Source: Rutstroemia sp. NJR-2017a BVV2
Lineage: Eukaryota > Ascomycota > Leotiomycetes > Helotiales > Rutstroemiaceae
Direction of reading: 5' to 3'
DNA length: 64,000 bases
Assembly (NCBI GenBank): GCA_002946415.1
Contig: NJPS01000041.1
Span: 496,001 to 560,000 of the forward strand
The number at the start of each line of letters is the position of its first letter. The stretch's first letter is position 1. This document shows positions 52,169 through 64,000 of this stretch, piece after piece. The notes beneath the pieces were generated by a model that saw nothing but the letters and a program-made list of their open reading frames with translations, had not been told where the DNA came from and made no database searches. The position numbers and the translations under genes are program-made.

Positions 52169-54486
52169 TCAGCGATCCAACTTCGGTGGCTGCCACCCGT
52201 TCAAATAAGCCATCAAGCCCATGCCTATTAGCACCACTCCAACCATCGACGCATACGGCGTAGAATGATACAAAAATGGATCATGACCACCCGACGACTT
52301 GGACGCTTGTAATGCGTTTTTGAGCGGACCGCCAGCATCTCCATTTTCTGATTTATGGGTTTGCAGACCGGGTTTCTGCGTGAGTTGTTGGAGCGCCGCA
52401 TCGGTTGAATTGGCGGATCCATTGACATGTTTGTCGTTGGTTGATTTTGTTGCGGATTTGGATTGCTCGGATGAAGAAGCGCGCTTGAGATCACCCGATC
52501 GGATCTTTTCGACCATTTCTGCTAAGGACTTTCGGTCTGCATCTCTTTCTGACTCGGCTGTTTCCGCTCGCTTTTTGAATGACTCCATTTGAGACCGAAG
52601 CTCTTGCATTTCTAAGAGCATACCTTCTAATCGTTTCTCCAAAAGAAGGGACGAGTCTGTGATACCTTTAGCATCAACGACTGTATCTGTTGTCGACTTC
52701 TGCTGAGTCACGTCGTCTGAAGGTGGGTTGAAGGCAGCCTCGATTACTGAGCCCTCAATACCACCCTTAGCACTTCCATTGAGACCAGAATCTGGTGTTT
52801 GATGTTCTAGCCTCTTAGCCACTTCCTCAGCACTTTCTCGCGCTTGTCTTTCTTTTTGGAGCATGTCCTCCAGGTCTCGCATTCGAGCACTTTGAGTGTC
52901 AATTTCTTTCTTAGCAGATGCTAACGCTTCGACCAATGTAATGATCTGGCTGCTGACCTCTTGCCGAATGGGTGATCCATTCGTAATAGCCTTCGCTTTC
53001 TCAGTGTTGGACCGTCTCAGGGATGCGGTGGGAGATGCAGGGTCAAAGCCATGAGGGCGCGCAACATCGGGCTTTTCAGGAAGAGGCTGCTGTGGTGGGG
53101 GCGCTGGAGGATCCGTGAACCGAGCCTTTCCTTCTGCCCTGAATGACGACAAACCAGATCCGTTTACCTGGGTAGCTTTGCTTCCTTCTAAGATTGAAGA
53201 ACGGTCCAATTCTTTCACGTTATCTTTGGATAGCAATCCACCAAAGAAGGTATCAGCTCGTACGAGGTCTGCGTTTTGTAACCTTGCAGTTCTCATTTCA
53301 TTCTGTTCGGAAAGTTAGGTATGGATATGTGAAAATAGTTGTGGAGACTTACAGATAATCTTTTGACGATTTGCTCGGTTGTGACAGGAGTCAACCAAAA
53401 ATTCATCGGACGCTGTTGACCCATTGCGCTCATTTGACTTCCAGCGGTACTGCTTGGTGGACCCATGCGACCATTACTACCCATCGATCCCTGGCTTCCA
53501 GTTCGTCCTCTCATCGGTCCTTGAGATGGCAACATCATCGACGTGCCGTTGGCTGGGTTGAGATCTCCGAAGTTCATGTCCATAACATTGTTTGTGGCAC
53601 CAATAAAGCCTGCGTGCTCGACCTTGGCGGCAACCTTATGATGTACCACTGTCTTTTGATCTTCGCTAACAATGTCAATACCAAGCTCCAAGTGATCTTG
53701 CGACTGTAACTCATGCGGGTCCGAGTCTTTATTTTCTGCGGACAAACGGGCGCCGTTGACGAAAGTACCGTTAGAAGATTTGACGTCTCGAATCCATATC
53801 TTCCCGCTTCGATCTGCCCAGATCTCTGCATGCTGTCTTGATAAAACTTTGGAGTCGAAGAAGCCGTTCGCAGGTGAAGGTACTGTTTTCGCATTGGTTT
53901 GTCGTCCTATTCTCAAGCTTTCGGGATAGAAAGGTACTGATATCCGTTTGTGATCAAAGGTACCGTTCATAGAAAGAAGGTAGAGCATAGGTTCGCCCTC
54001 GGGGGCTTGCGCCTGAGGTCGCATTTGTTGAGCTCCGTTTGGCGCAATATGCTGTGATGGTACCATGGGGGCGGGTTGGTGGATGGAGTTCATAGGATTT
54101 GGAGCAGAGTTACCATTTGTAAGAACAGAAGTAGGTCGCGCAGTGTTCACTCCTGATATTGCATCGGCTTTGTTTGATGGCCATGGGCCTGACCGTGGAA
54201 CCTTTTTCCTTGCAGCCGCACTTCCCCAGTTGTTGGATTCATTAGATGTAGACATTGGTACTCCATTGGCCTGCGGTGCTTGTTGGATAATTGTTGATGT
54301 AGATGACGTAGAAGAGTTTGAAGATAAGGAAGATGAAGAGTTGGCACGTTGGACGCTTTTGCGTGGCATGAACATTCTGGCCACTTCGTCGGCATTCATA
54401 GAATTAATTCCTCCTTGATTAGTACTAGAACCCCATGCTGACCTATTGATCTGCTGGAAACTCGGTGGATTCGCTACAGCCGTCAT
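52169..54486 (-). CDS. FHA-domain, coiled-coil, tail-anchored STRIPAK subunit (SLMAP / Far9-Far10 / PRO45-like)
   Basis: Exons 54486-53353 and 53302-52169 join in phase 0 to 755 residues. Residues 1-165 are Ser/Asn-rich. The FHA domain spans about 168-270 with Ile-Gly-Arg195, Ser-Arg-Gln-His and Ser-Ser-Asn-Gly-Thr, the set that binds phospho-threonine. Coiled coils lie at about 510-640 (Gln-Ser-Ala-Arg-Met-Arg-Asp-Leu-Glu; Leu-Leu-Glu-Lys-Arg-Leu-Glu). A single membrane helix near the C-terminus (Met-Val-Gly-Val-Val-Leu-Ile-Gly) is followed by ten residues. This order matches SLMAP in animals and the Far9/Far10 and PRO45 proteins of fungal STRIPAK complexes, which act at the ER and nuclear envelope in cell fusion and fruiting-body development. 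The role here is inferred from that architecture. Confidence 0.85.
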
Positions 54487-55712
54487 CTGTCAGGTTGGAT
54501 TCTGGTCGTGTTCTGATTCAAGGGCGGAAAGAAGAGTTCGCGATGATGCTGGCCAAGTCGAAGGTCGTTGAAGTGTTGTGGTATTCTGTCCTCCCCCCCA
54601 TTCAACCTCAACTGAGAAGTGAGAAGCGCTTGAGCCGTCGCCCTCACTGAGCGTGTCGGAGAATCGTAAAATAATCGTATATCGTTTTCTTTTCCTTTGC
54701 TCTATCTAGGGAGCTAGAGGGTAGTCGAAACGGAGTTGGGCACTGAAAGTTTTGATGATCGTCAGTGTCTGAGAAGAAGCCCACAAAGATTTGGCGCCAT
54801 GATGACGGAGCGGGAAACATTTGTATTGGAATTTGAAAGGGGGTGGAAAGGGAAGCGCCGGAGAAACAGCACGCATACCAGATACGAGATTTGAAGCAGA
54901 AGGAGAAGGAGACATCGACGACTTACATGTAATCCAGACAGACGCTGCGAGACAATTGGTGGTGGTGATAAAAGGAAAGTTATTGTTGAAATTGACGTTA
55001 GGATTTGCCAAGCTGGAAAGTTTGGACTGCGGTATGAGACACGCGAGGTTCGCCCTCAACCAATAGGAGTGCGTCGTTTCACGATACTCGCTGATACTCC
55101 CAGCACTTATTTTGGGGAAGGGGCACGAGCTCACTCATCTGCTCACTACGAAGTATACTATGGGGCGCTTTTTTGTTTTTCTCGTCGACGTGTACACGGC
55201 AAATAGATAAATAGCTGCGAGTAGCAGATCCAAATGTATGCGACGGGTGATGTGAAGAAAGAACACGGCCGAACATCGACATCGCCGCTGGCATTATTCA
55301 GCCCATGTCTTCTTCCTCACAAAGTAACACATATGTCTTCCTCAGCTCCTCTCTTAGATCTCTCCTCCCTTCCCCTTCCCCCCTCAGGATTGTGCTCCGT
55401 GCTCTGCAGAGCGCGACTCGTAAGAGAGCACGTGATATACAGAAATAGCTAGCCGCATTCTTTACTGGCGCAGATCAACTTCCGGTGTGGGGGAGCTCGA
55501 TGACTCAGCAGTCCGGCCGGCCCGTGCTTCATGTGCGGCAACCGCCGTTGGTAGATTTCTTGTTCTTGACTGAAGATGGATGAAGCTTTTCACAAGATTT
55601 TATAGGTGGAGTCTCCAAACGGAAGTATTGCGTTTCGTCCACATCGAACTTACTGCATTCCACAGGCGCATCTTGGGTCAATCCAATTCTATCTGATCCT
55701 CAATATATTACA
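54487..55712. other. divergent intergenic region
   Basis: Between the start codons of the FHA gene (-) and Mgr2 (+). No convincing gene; frames overlap on both strands. Mixed sequence with C/T-rich parts near 55,330-55,390. Confidence 0.5.
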
Positions 55713-56275
55713 ATGCCTCCAGTTCCACCATCTCAAGGTCACCCGGGTGGCCAAAGTGTCTGGAACAAGCGTAAGGTTTCCCTTTCTAGTATTGCTTCAT
55801 GTGGGTATTCACTGACTCTTTAAATAGTTCAGATGGGTGCTATGATGGGTGGTAGTATGTGAACTCTCCCGATGCCGAGGAAGGGGGTTTCCTGCTTACA
55901 CTACGCAACAGCTGTTGGTGCTATCCTGGGGTTCATGTATGGTACGTTCATCTTCCGCATTGTTGTCTCAACCAATCCTGACGCTCCACAAGGCTCGCTC
56001 ACCATCATTAAATTCGGAGCTGGACCAAACGGAATCTGGAGGACTCTGCGGACATACATGCTGAGCTCGGGGGCCACTTTTGGGTATATTGTCACCTATC
56101 TCAAATATTTGCGCCATCCTCTAATTCGTTTGTCCTCAGTTTCTTCATGGCCATAGGAAGTACGATTCGATCGGACACAATCGCGACCCCACAAACACTA
56201 GAGGCTTTCGCACACGCTCGTCGCCGTCCTGTTGTAATGAATCGCGAAGCATACCGACCCTCTAAGAAGGCATAA
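55713..56275 (+). CDS. MGR2: Mgr2/ROMO1 mitochondrial inner-membrane protein
   Basis: Five exons (55713-55770, 55828-55851, 55912-55941, 55993-56083, 56140-56275) give 112 residues, close to the yeast protein. Two exons have only 24 and 30 bases, so a frame search misses the gene. Landmarks are Met-Pro-Pro-Val-Pro-Pro-Ser-Gln at the start, Gln-Met-Gly-Ala-Met-Met-Gly-Gly, then Ala-Val-Gly-Ala-Ile-Leu-Gly, then Gly-Pro-Asn-Gly-Ile, and Phe-Phe-Met-Ala-Ile-Gly-Ser-Thr-Ile-Arg-Ser. Two glycine-rich membrane helices are the family hallmark. Mgr2 closes the lateral gate of the TIM23 translocase and ROMO1 is its animal counterpart. The tail beyond Ile-Arg-Ser is an extra 35 basic residues. Confidence 0.88.
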
Positions 56276-59209
56276 ACGAACCCCAGTGTCAACTTTTGAT
56301 GTGGAAGAATCGAAACAAACCGTGGAGGAATGGCGTTTCGCAGGAGCATGTAAGAGGGCCATTGCTTCGTGGCACATGTTAATTACGCATATCAGCAGTT
56401 CAATTGAGGGTACCCACCACGGTCCAGCTTTTGACGGTTGTTTTTCGTCATTGGGGTTGGAGTTCATCGGGACAATCTGTATCAACAAATACAAAAGCTG
56501 CTTTACATCTCCACAAAAGATCAGGCAGAGCTTTCTCGGTGCTTCGGTCTTCGAAATCTATCTACACAATATCGTCATTATGATGTTGGTGGAACGGAAG
56601 GGAACAAGTTAAACAACAATAAAGTTTCGGGATAACATCAGCTAGAGATCACTTACTAAAGCGTTGTACGTTCATTATCTCTAGTATACCCGGGTTAGTC
56701 GACAAGCGCGACGATGTCCCGCGCTTCCTCACGTCATTGGCATTTCTGCATCGATTCCCCTGCGATTGAACCGCAAATTTCACGTTCTTTGTGCAGAAGC
56801 TTCTTGTCCCAGAATCGCCAATTGCAAACCCTTGGTCGAACCAAATCCGTGATTCCGAATACGAAGAGGTTTTTCTTTTCGGCATGTATTTACACTCTGG
56901 AAGGTTGCGCCCATTCTAAAGAGTATTCCGGGACTTTTACTCTGTCCGCTACTTCACTATGTTATGTGGTCAAACCGATATTTGCCTTACGTCGCGTCAT
57001 TGCCTAGATGCATAATATACGCTCTGTTTCTACACCTTCTGGAGAAGTACTATCGAAAGATAGCTTAGCTGCTGCTACCTGAACGCCTTGGAAATTCCCA
57101 GAGCGACTCGTCTTGGAAGACCATACTTGAATATTGACTAATGACGTTGAGCATCCACATGGCTGGTTCTTGAAATTCGCAGCATTTAATCGGATGAAGT
57201 GACCGTGGCTGATGCTCCACAAGTGGCACGGCTTTTGACTCCAGCGGTTGGATTCTGGGCTTGCGCTGTAGAACAGACTTTGCCACTCTCCTATCCCACT
57301 TCCACCGGTCTTTGCTGTTGAACTAAATTAGTGCTGGGAGTTTTAAAACTTCTTACGTTCACGGATCCTGATTGATTGTGCCTTGGAGGATAAAGCGGAG
57401 GTGTCAGATACCCGTCCAGGCGTGAGCAGCCATCCGCAGGTAGATGCACACTTTGCGAATGTTTCCAAACAAGGATCATCGCCATAGTCCGAAGGGACCG
57501 AGGACGCAAGCGGAGCCGTCAAGTACCCGCGGACTCCTTCGCGAAGACCTCTCTTCAAGAACATCTTCCTTTTCAATGAACAAAAATGAATGATGCGCCG
57601 AGCAGTTTCATGGAACTAACAACGATTTCTTGAAAGTTTTCCTTGATGCTGATATTCTTCGTTTCTGGCATGTTAGGTCTTACATATAATAGATGAATTG
57701 CGTTTGCTTGGACTTTTGAGAGTTCAAGCTGGTAGCTCCCCAATAGCTTCCCGCTAAACTCGATAGGGATGGGGCGAAAACCTTCATTGAACCGCAGGAC
57801 TTAGCAGCGCGATTGATCAATCAAATACTAGGCTTTAAGCTCAGATCGTCATTAACACAAGCTTCTCGCTAGGTGCAGCTGTGTGAATAAGGCAATCGTC
57901 CTTGGCCAATTTCCCTAGGAAACTTTAAACATTAATACCAGACAGAGATCCGCAATACCAAGTCGACCAAAGCCATAGCTCCAAAGACGAGTCTTGATTA
58001 TTGGACACAATTCTACTGCAGTGCAGTAGTTATGATAGATGCTAGTGGCACCAACACCCCGCGCCCACTCTACCAACGATGCACAACCTGCTGTGTTCAT
58101 ACCTAAATGGGTCGGGGTGTTTCCTCACTCATACAAATAGCCGCAATTGTTGAGCTGCATGAGCCCATCACCCAACGTGGGAATTTGTTTATGCTGCGTC
58201 GAATGTCCTTGCGGTGTTCCGAATGGTCTCGTACTCCTTTGGTCCCGCATTCGGCCCGCGCGTTCGGTCCGCGTATTCGGTTTACATGTAGGATTCCAAA
58301 TTCTTTGCATACCAGAGACGGGCCTGGCGTGAGACGGACTATCAGTGGCTTGCTCGTTGCCTGTTTTGTCGATGCCGAGAGTGGCGTCCAACTCAAACAA
58401 TCGACCTACGTGCCTATTCCGGATATCAATTAGGTTTGACGACATGGGGTTTTTGGTCTTCCTCTGCATCATGACCTTTAAAGGGGAATCTTGATCATCA
58501 AAATCATGGACGGATCATCGAGACCTGCAGCACGGACATATCCAAAGCGATCTCATGCAAGCTAATATCCCCTCCATGGGGATTGGTGTGCACTTTAGTG
58601 GGATCCCGGTTCTGCGCTAAGATCTCTAAATAGACACGATACTATGATCGCTCGAGCTATGCACCTGCTTACTCTCAACACCAAGCGCCTCGTTTCTCCA
58701 TCCTAGTCCTTCATGTGGTCCCTTAATCTGGAAATTTCATTACATCTCTTCCCTAGTGGTAAAGTCCATCTTCAAAGCACCTCTTGGTCCGGAGGGATCT
58801 CCCTTGGCCGATGCCTATTCTCTGAAGTTTTTCAATGAATGGCGGCTTGTCGAATGTATTATTCATCAAGTCGGATGGTCACTGCATACAAAGTATGATC
58901 GATAATGGTCTCCAACTCCGTCTTAGGCTTTGCCTTGCTTGCGATGTACGAGCCCATGCGACGGTAATCTCGACTACCCCTGGTGGCACTTCTAAATTAC
59001 TCAAGTAGTTTGGATTCTCATATACGGTCATCAATTATTGGGCTGGCTTACTGTAATTCCCATTCCGATGAGCATCGGCAAAATGTTGGGAACTAAATTA
59101 TCTAGGACATGCTATCATCGGAGACCACCTTACGTGGTTGTATATAACTCCTTTCTACTCCTTCCTCCTTCTTCTCTACAACAACTCAACTTTTCTTCAT
59201 CCACACATA
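56276..59209. other. 2.9-kb region without supported genes
   Basis: Frames up to 115 codons occur on both strands, but none carries a domain or a splice-consistent extension that I could find. The last 60 bases are a C/T-rich leader before the laccase start, with TATATAA near 59140. No transposon or RNA gene recognised. Confidence 0.5.
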
Positions 59210-61131
59210 ATGTCTTTAGTAGCTGCTGTGTTAGGTGTTGTTGGTGGAATTGTCGCTGGAATTGTCAATACATTAGCCCAGGACGTAACCAACGGGTAAG
59301 AACTCCATATCGGTGCAGCTTTGGCATGCCTTCAGCATGAAGCTTCTTAATCCGTTTGCATTTTCATGCTAATATATAAATAGCCTCTCCCTTTTGGGTA
59401 CCCTCGAAGCTGCAACATTTGAGAAATTTCTTACAAACAATCCACTTCCCAATGGATTTCCTTGGGGAACGTTAACCGCCTCTGGTAGCGACCCTTATAC
59501 CGACTATCCCAATACTGGAGTTATTAGAATGTACGATTTTACGGTGACGAGAGGTCGAATCGCACCAGATGGATATTATAAAGATGTTATCCTAATCAAC
59601 GGACAATTCCCTGGCCCGACCATCGAGGCGAACTGGGGTGATACTTTCCAGATAACTGTTCACAACCAGATCAGCAACCCAGAGGAGGGAACATCCTTCC
59701 ATTGGCACGGAATGCTGCAGAAAGGCACACCGTACATGGACGGTGTACCAGCTGTCGAACAATGTCCTATTGCACCAGGTTCTTCGTTCACATACACCTT
59801 CCAGGCTGAGCTCTATGGTACTTCGTGGTATCACTCGCATTATTCTGCACAATATGCTGGTATGTTCTGTGCTCTAATATCTGATTCTTAGAAGCTGATC
59901 TATTATAGGTGGACTCTTGGGTCCTATGATCATTCACGGCCCATCCAACGCGGACTACGACATTGACTTGGGACCTGTATTTCTGTCTGACTATTACCAC
60001 CAAGAATACTTTGAGATTGTCGAACAGGTTGTCGGAGGAACTGGGGTCTCAAATCCTCGACCGCAATCTGACAACAATCTGATCAACGGAAAGATGACCT
60101 TTGACTGCTCTACCAAGGCTGCTGGGGACAACACTGAATGTGCTGACAACGCTGGCATATCAAAGTTCAAGTTCACCACCGGAAAGACGCACAGACTAAG
60201 ATTGATCAACGCCGGTGGAGAAGCTCTACAGAGATTTAGCATTGACGGACACAACATGACCATCATCGCCAACGACTATGTTCCAATTGAGCCTTACACC
60301 ACTAATGTCGTTACACTTGGTGTAGGCCAGCGCTCCGACGTCCTAGTCACAGCCAATGGAAAGTCCAACTCTGCATACTGGATGCGATCCAACATCTCTA
60401 CAGCATGCTCTGGAGCCAAGCAACCATACGCGCTGGCAGCCATCTACTACGACCAAGCCGACACAGATATGGCACCGGACAGCACAGCCTGGGATGTCCC
60501 CGACCCCGGAACTTGCGCGAACGACGATCTTTCCTTGACTGTTCCCTACTACAAGATCAATACCGTTCAACCTGAAACCACACAAACCTACGAGATCAAC
60601 AATTACGTCAACTCCACCGGTAGTTTCCTCTGGACACTCGACGGTGTGTCTATGCGTGTAGACTACAATGATCCTGTCTTGTTCCTCGCGGGTAAAGGGA
60701 ATTACTCTTATCCCGAGGAATGGAACGTCCGCAACTTTGGCAGCAATTCCTCCATCCGCGTCATCGTCAACAACCCAACACCCGCCGCGCACCCTATGCA
60801 TTTGCACGGCCACAACATGCAGATCTTATCCGAAGGTCCCGGTAACTGGGATGGTACGATCGTTCGGTCATCCAACCCTCAGCGTCGTGACGTTCAGCAG
60901 CTGAGAGCAAATGGCCACATGGTGTGGCAGATTGTCACCGATAACCCGGGTGTCTGGACTTTTCATTGCCATATTGTCTGGCATTCCAGTGGTGGATTGG
61001 TTATTACCCTTTTGGAGAGACCGGATGATATTAAGAAGAATGATCTTCCTATGATCATGCAGCAGACTTGCGATGATTGGATGAAGTATACTAACAGAGC
61101 TACTGTGGAACAGGTGGATTCAGGTATTTAG
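59210..61131 (+). CDS. ascomycete laccase (multicopper oxidase)
   Basis: Exons 59210-59295, 59384-59859 and 59909-61131 encode 594 residues. Residues 1-23 are a signal peptide (hydrophobic Val/Gly-rich run, then Leu-Ala-Gln). All four copper motifs are present: [16 protein letters not shown] and His-Cys-His-Ile-Val-Trp-His. The Cys of the last motif binds type 1 copper and its two flanking His the trinuclear site. The protein ends Asp-Ser-Gly-Ile, a form of the C-terminal Asp-Ser-Gly-Leu plug typical of ascomycete laccases. It oxidises phenols with O2 outside the cell, in melanin or lignin chemistry or in detoxification. Its own promoter region is large, and it is 22 kb from the catabolic block. 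Confidence 0.92.
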
Positions 61132-63004
61132 ATCCAAGTGTGTTGGATATGGGGTATGTTTCTATTACATGATTTTTTAGATCGCTGGCGTGGTGATGAT
61201 TATAGAAGAGGTGGAAGTGGTTCTCATTCTATCACAAAATATTCTTTCTTTTTGTTAAAATAGTTAGTTGTTGCGAACGTATAGATAATGTTAATTTGAC
61301 TTACTTCTTTGCGATCCTGAATGTCCTCTTTCATGCTTGTGAATGGCAGTGTTGATAACTACCCCTCCTCCACTCATATTCTATCTCGCAGTCTTAACAC
61401 CTTCTCTTGCGTTCCTTACAAGTTCATTTCTTCGTCTCCCTCGGACTTTATGGTCCTTTTCCTTTACTTATTCGGAGGGTTCTGCAATTAATTCTATTAC
61501 TACGACCTCACTTAACACTCACTCCTTCATAAACGTTAGTTCTAAAGATGCCGAACTATGGTTATATACTATTCTAACTCTGCTACTCAATCAATCTATT
61601 CACCAGTATATCGATCTAGTTCTCTTGCCCATCTCAATATGGATAGACTACCTACTCCTTGGACGTATGCTAAGAGGGTGTTGTGGTGAGGGGAGTGACG
61701 GATGATGTCAGGAAGTGCTGGAGCACTTATATGTTGTACTAAGCAATATTGGAAACAAGCTCCCTTTTGCCCTTCTTGACAGATGAGGTGTGTGGGGAGT
61801 AACGGATATGGAAGTGGCTGGCGCTACGTATTGACCTAAGTATGTATTTAGTTATCCTGGGTGAGTTGGCGCTGGAAGAGGCGTAAGTCACTTACATTTT
61901 GATTTGTGTAGTGAGTTGAGGAGATATTGTTGGGGAGTTTGTGGGTGGGTGGGAATGGGGGAAGAGAGGGATTGTAAAGAGGGTGCACAGTTCATTCTTC
62001 TCCATTTCACGTCGATGGTAGGGTATGCTGCTGGTGCTGTATTGGAGCATGAGAATTATGGGGATATTGTATTTGGATGCTACAGATTGTACGTTTGACT
62101 GGATTATTCTTCTTCACCTCACATCAACATTATCTGCCGGAAACAGGACAACGGCGATTCCACGAAGTGCGGCAATGAAGGAGGCTTACTTCATGTTCTG
62201 TTCTCTCACTAACCATAAGCAGGGCATAATCTTCGCCGCGGGGGTCAAATATATTGCCAGTGTGATATGAGAGACCAATATAGGACATAATATTTTCAGT
62301 ATTTTATATACACCCCACTTCGGTGATACCTTCTAGGTGATCAGTATTATATTCCATATCACTGATAGTATTCGATAGAAGGTAAAATACTACTAATACT
62401 AGCAATATGCTGAAATGCCGGAATATAGCACAATCCTACTAGAACTCTTGGGATCCTTAAGAGTTCAGGAAATTTGAATTTCCTAATTAGGCAGTTATGA
62501 AGCTGGGGAGCGTCCACCACACTGGCTGGTACTGGGCCCTGGCGCTCGCAGTAGTACTGTAAAAGGTAACTAGCTAAAGGAGGCCAGGAGTATGCAGCAT
62601 TATATCTAGTATATCGAATTCCTATGTACATACGTAGATATGATCCTCAACATTAGCTACCGTTTCACTGATCTTACATCAAGCCCTACTGTAAGAGACG
62701 GGGTATCTAGGAGGTGGTGATTGACTGCGAGCTATCTCCCACTTCGATTCGTGCTCGAAAGAGATACGCCCATTTCACACCCGTGTCATCATGCACTTCT
62801 ATCGCTGTATGGCAGTATGAAATGATTTGGTATTATTACTTGTCTCTTACACACTATCAATCTGACTGTATTGACCTTCTCCGTCACACATCGATCTCAT
62901 CGTACACTTCTTTCACCGTATCTGAATACAAAACTCCATCCAGACACCAAAAAAGCTCTAAGTTTGGTTCTAATATGTTGTATACGACGTCACGCATCCA
63001 AATT
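61132..63004. other. intergenic, laccase 3' side to ATP-grasp gene
   Basis: AT-rich with short unsupported frames. An imperfect inverted repeat near 62320-62390 (ACCTTCTAGGTGATCAGTATTATATTCC facing ATCACTGATAGTATTCGATAGAAGGT) may fold into a hairpin. A 60-base stretch with C/T repeats sits at 61350-61500. No gene. Confidence 0.5.
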
Positions 63005-64000
63005 TCAATCTTGGGACGTCACTGAGCACAGCCAGGATCCTCCATGGCTAACAGCACAAATCTTGTCCTGGCTACTGCGCCACACACCAAGACCGAGCAA
63101 TCTCCCATGTACGACGAGGTAAGTTCCGATGAGGGGGTACTGGACACGAACACCGGAAGGTGTCAGAACAAGATTGTACAGGCGCGGGACAATGCGGCGC
63201 TGTATCACATACGCTCCCGAGACACTCTGCGAATTCAGCTGACGTTGCAAGGCCGATATCCACTCATTCGACGTCCACTCATCACCGAACACAATTCCAT
63301 CTCCTTTGCCACTACGGATCGGCTTCAGAAGGAACTGGTATCGCAGTTTTGGAAACAGCTGGGAAGAAGCAATTAACTGATGCAGTTCCGCTGATCCTGG
63401 GAGAATGGTGTCGGCGATTCCTTGATCGAGGATTTTTGCCTGCGTACGAGTAATCACGCTGCGTGCAACTAGTGACTTCAACTCCTGCTTCACTATACCG
63501 AGCATTCGTTTGTCATGTGTTAGAAGGATCGATCGAAAGTCGTTGAAGCAGCGGAGACTGATCTGCCGTAGCATTTCGGGGTCTAGAGCAAGTAGCTCCG
63601 ATTGATGTAGCTCGAGGCCGACTTGGTAGATTTCCTCGACCAGCTCCCCCTGGCTAGTTCGCCAAGCCGAAGGGGCATGAAGGGCGTTTCCATTTTTCTC
63701 CACCACAGCGCAAAGTCTATATTCATTGCTGCCAGCACGGGGCAGAAGCCTGAGGTCTGCGGGAGTGATTAGTCTAGGTGTGATCCCAAACCGCTGATGA
63801 ACTACATGGAGTAGCATATGGATGTCTATTCCTTTTTCTTTCCCTTTGAGGAGATGCAAAGGCTGGTCCGTCCTGAATAGACTGAGGGTACTATTTAGCA
63901 GCTGGTAAATGTCAGAAATCTTTTCCTTGAAGGTTATGTTAAGGGTCCCCACCTCCTTCGGATCTGTTGCGCATTTCAAGCCATTGCTTCCCACCCCCAT
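63005..64000 (-). CDS. ATP-grasp-like protein (circularly permuted type), 5' end beyond the window
   Basis: An open minus-strand frame of 331 codons that runs off the right edge; its start codon and N-terminus are missing. The C-terminal part has ATP-grasp character: Phe-Leu-Leu-Lys-Pro-Ile-Arg-Ser-Gly-Lys-Gly-Asp-Gly for the nucleotide loop, Tyr-Val-Ile-Gln-Arg-Arg, and a closing Ser-His-Gly-Gly-Ser. A motif His-Asp-Lys-Arg in mid-protein also fits the circularly permuted ATP-grasp group (glutathionylspermidine-synthase fold), which joins a carboxylate and an amine with ATP. The frame stays open through the edge with no intron in this part. Family call moderate, substrate unknown. Confidence 0.5.
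   Translation of the reverse strand: MGVGSNGLKCATDPKEVGTLNITFKEKISDIYQLLNSTLSLFRTDQPLHLLKGKEKGIDIHMLLHVVHQRFGITPRLITPADLRLLPRAGSNEYRLCAVVEKNGNALHAPSAWRTSQGELVEEIYQVGLELHQSELLALDPEMLRQISLRCFNDFRSILLTHDKRMLGIVKQELKSLVARSVITRTQAKILDQGIADTILPGSAELHQLIASSQLFPKLRYQFLLKPIRSGKGDGIVFGDEWTSNEWISALQRQLNSQSVSGAYVIQRRIVPRLYNLVLTPSGVRVQYPLIGTYLVVHGRLLGLGVWRSSQDKICAVSHGGSWLCSVTSQD

Noticed and set aside
62320..62390. Hairpin-like inverted repeat as a transposon end
   Set aside because: Arms are short and imperfect, no transposase frame or target duplication is near.

Overview
The window is nuclear DNA of a filamentous ascomycete (Pezizomycotina, perhaps Leotiomycetes; the class is a guess). The evidence is short GT-AG introns of about 50-75 bp with CTAAC/CTGAC branch sites, a Zn2Cys6 regulator, an SLMAP/Far-type STRIPAK subunit, an ascomycete laccase, a Pth11/SAT4-type receptor and an Mgr2/ROMO1 orthologue. 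Exon borders were worked out by hand from splice signals, reading phase and family motifs.

Layout. 1-19 kb: a ureohydrolase (2.7-3.6 kb), a 7.2-kb gene-free stretch full of simple repeats, a large otubain-type deubiquitinase (10.8-13.3 kb), more low-complexity DNA with a 196-bp-spaced direct repeat, a small Cys-rich protein (15.6-15.9 kb) and a leucine-rich-repeat protein (16.7-18.4 kb). 19-37.3 kb: a block that reads like a catabolic cluster. It holds an FAD monooxygenase fused to an acetoacetate-decarboxylase-like domain, an MFS transporter, a small unknown protein, an aldehyde-dehydrogenase relative without its catalytic cysteine, a LigB/DOPA-type extradiol dioxygenase, a C2H2+Zn2Cys6 transcription factor, an S15/CocE-type hydrolase, a small cupin and a fumarylacetoacetase-family hydrolase. 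38.6-46 kb: a secreted GH5 beta-1,3-glucanase, a seven-exon seven-helix receptor, a tRNA-Ala(AGC) and a hypothetical gene. 46.4-54.5 kb: a protein with three NxTQLxRD repeats, several small coiled-coil genes and the STRIPAK FHA protein. 55.7-64 kb: Mgr2 with two tiny exons, a laccase, and an ATP-grasp-like gene cut by the right edge.

How the genes may work together. The 19-37 kb genes make a plausible ring-cleavage route for a phenolic compound: uptake (MFS), hydroxylation (FAD enzyme), extradiol cleavage (LigB), hydrolysis of a dioxo acid (FAH family, S15 hydrolase) and decarboxylation (ADC-like domain), under the divergently placed regulator. The substrate cannot be read from sequence. The FAH-family gene carries what looks like a mutated splice donor (GG in place of GT).

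A pattern cutting across genes is an apparent composition switch inside many coding exons: the coding strand is C-rich at the exon's 5' side and G-rich at its 3' side, and it seems to reset at each intron (clearest in the MFS gene). This was judged by eye and needs a skew calculation.
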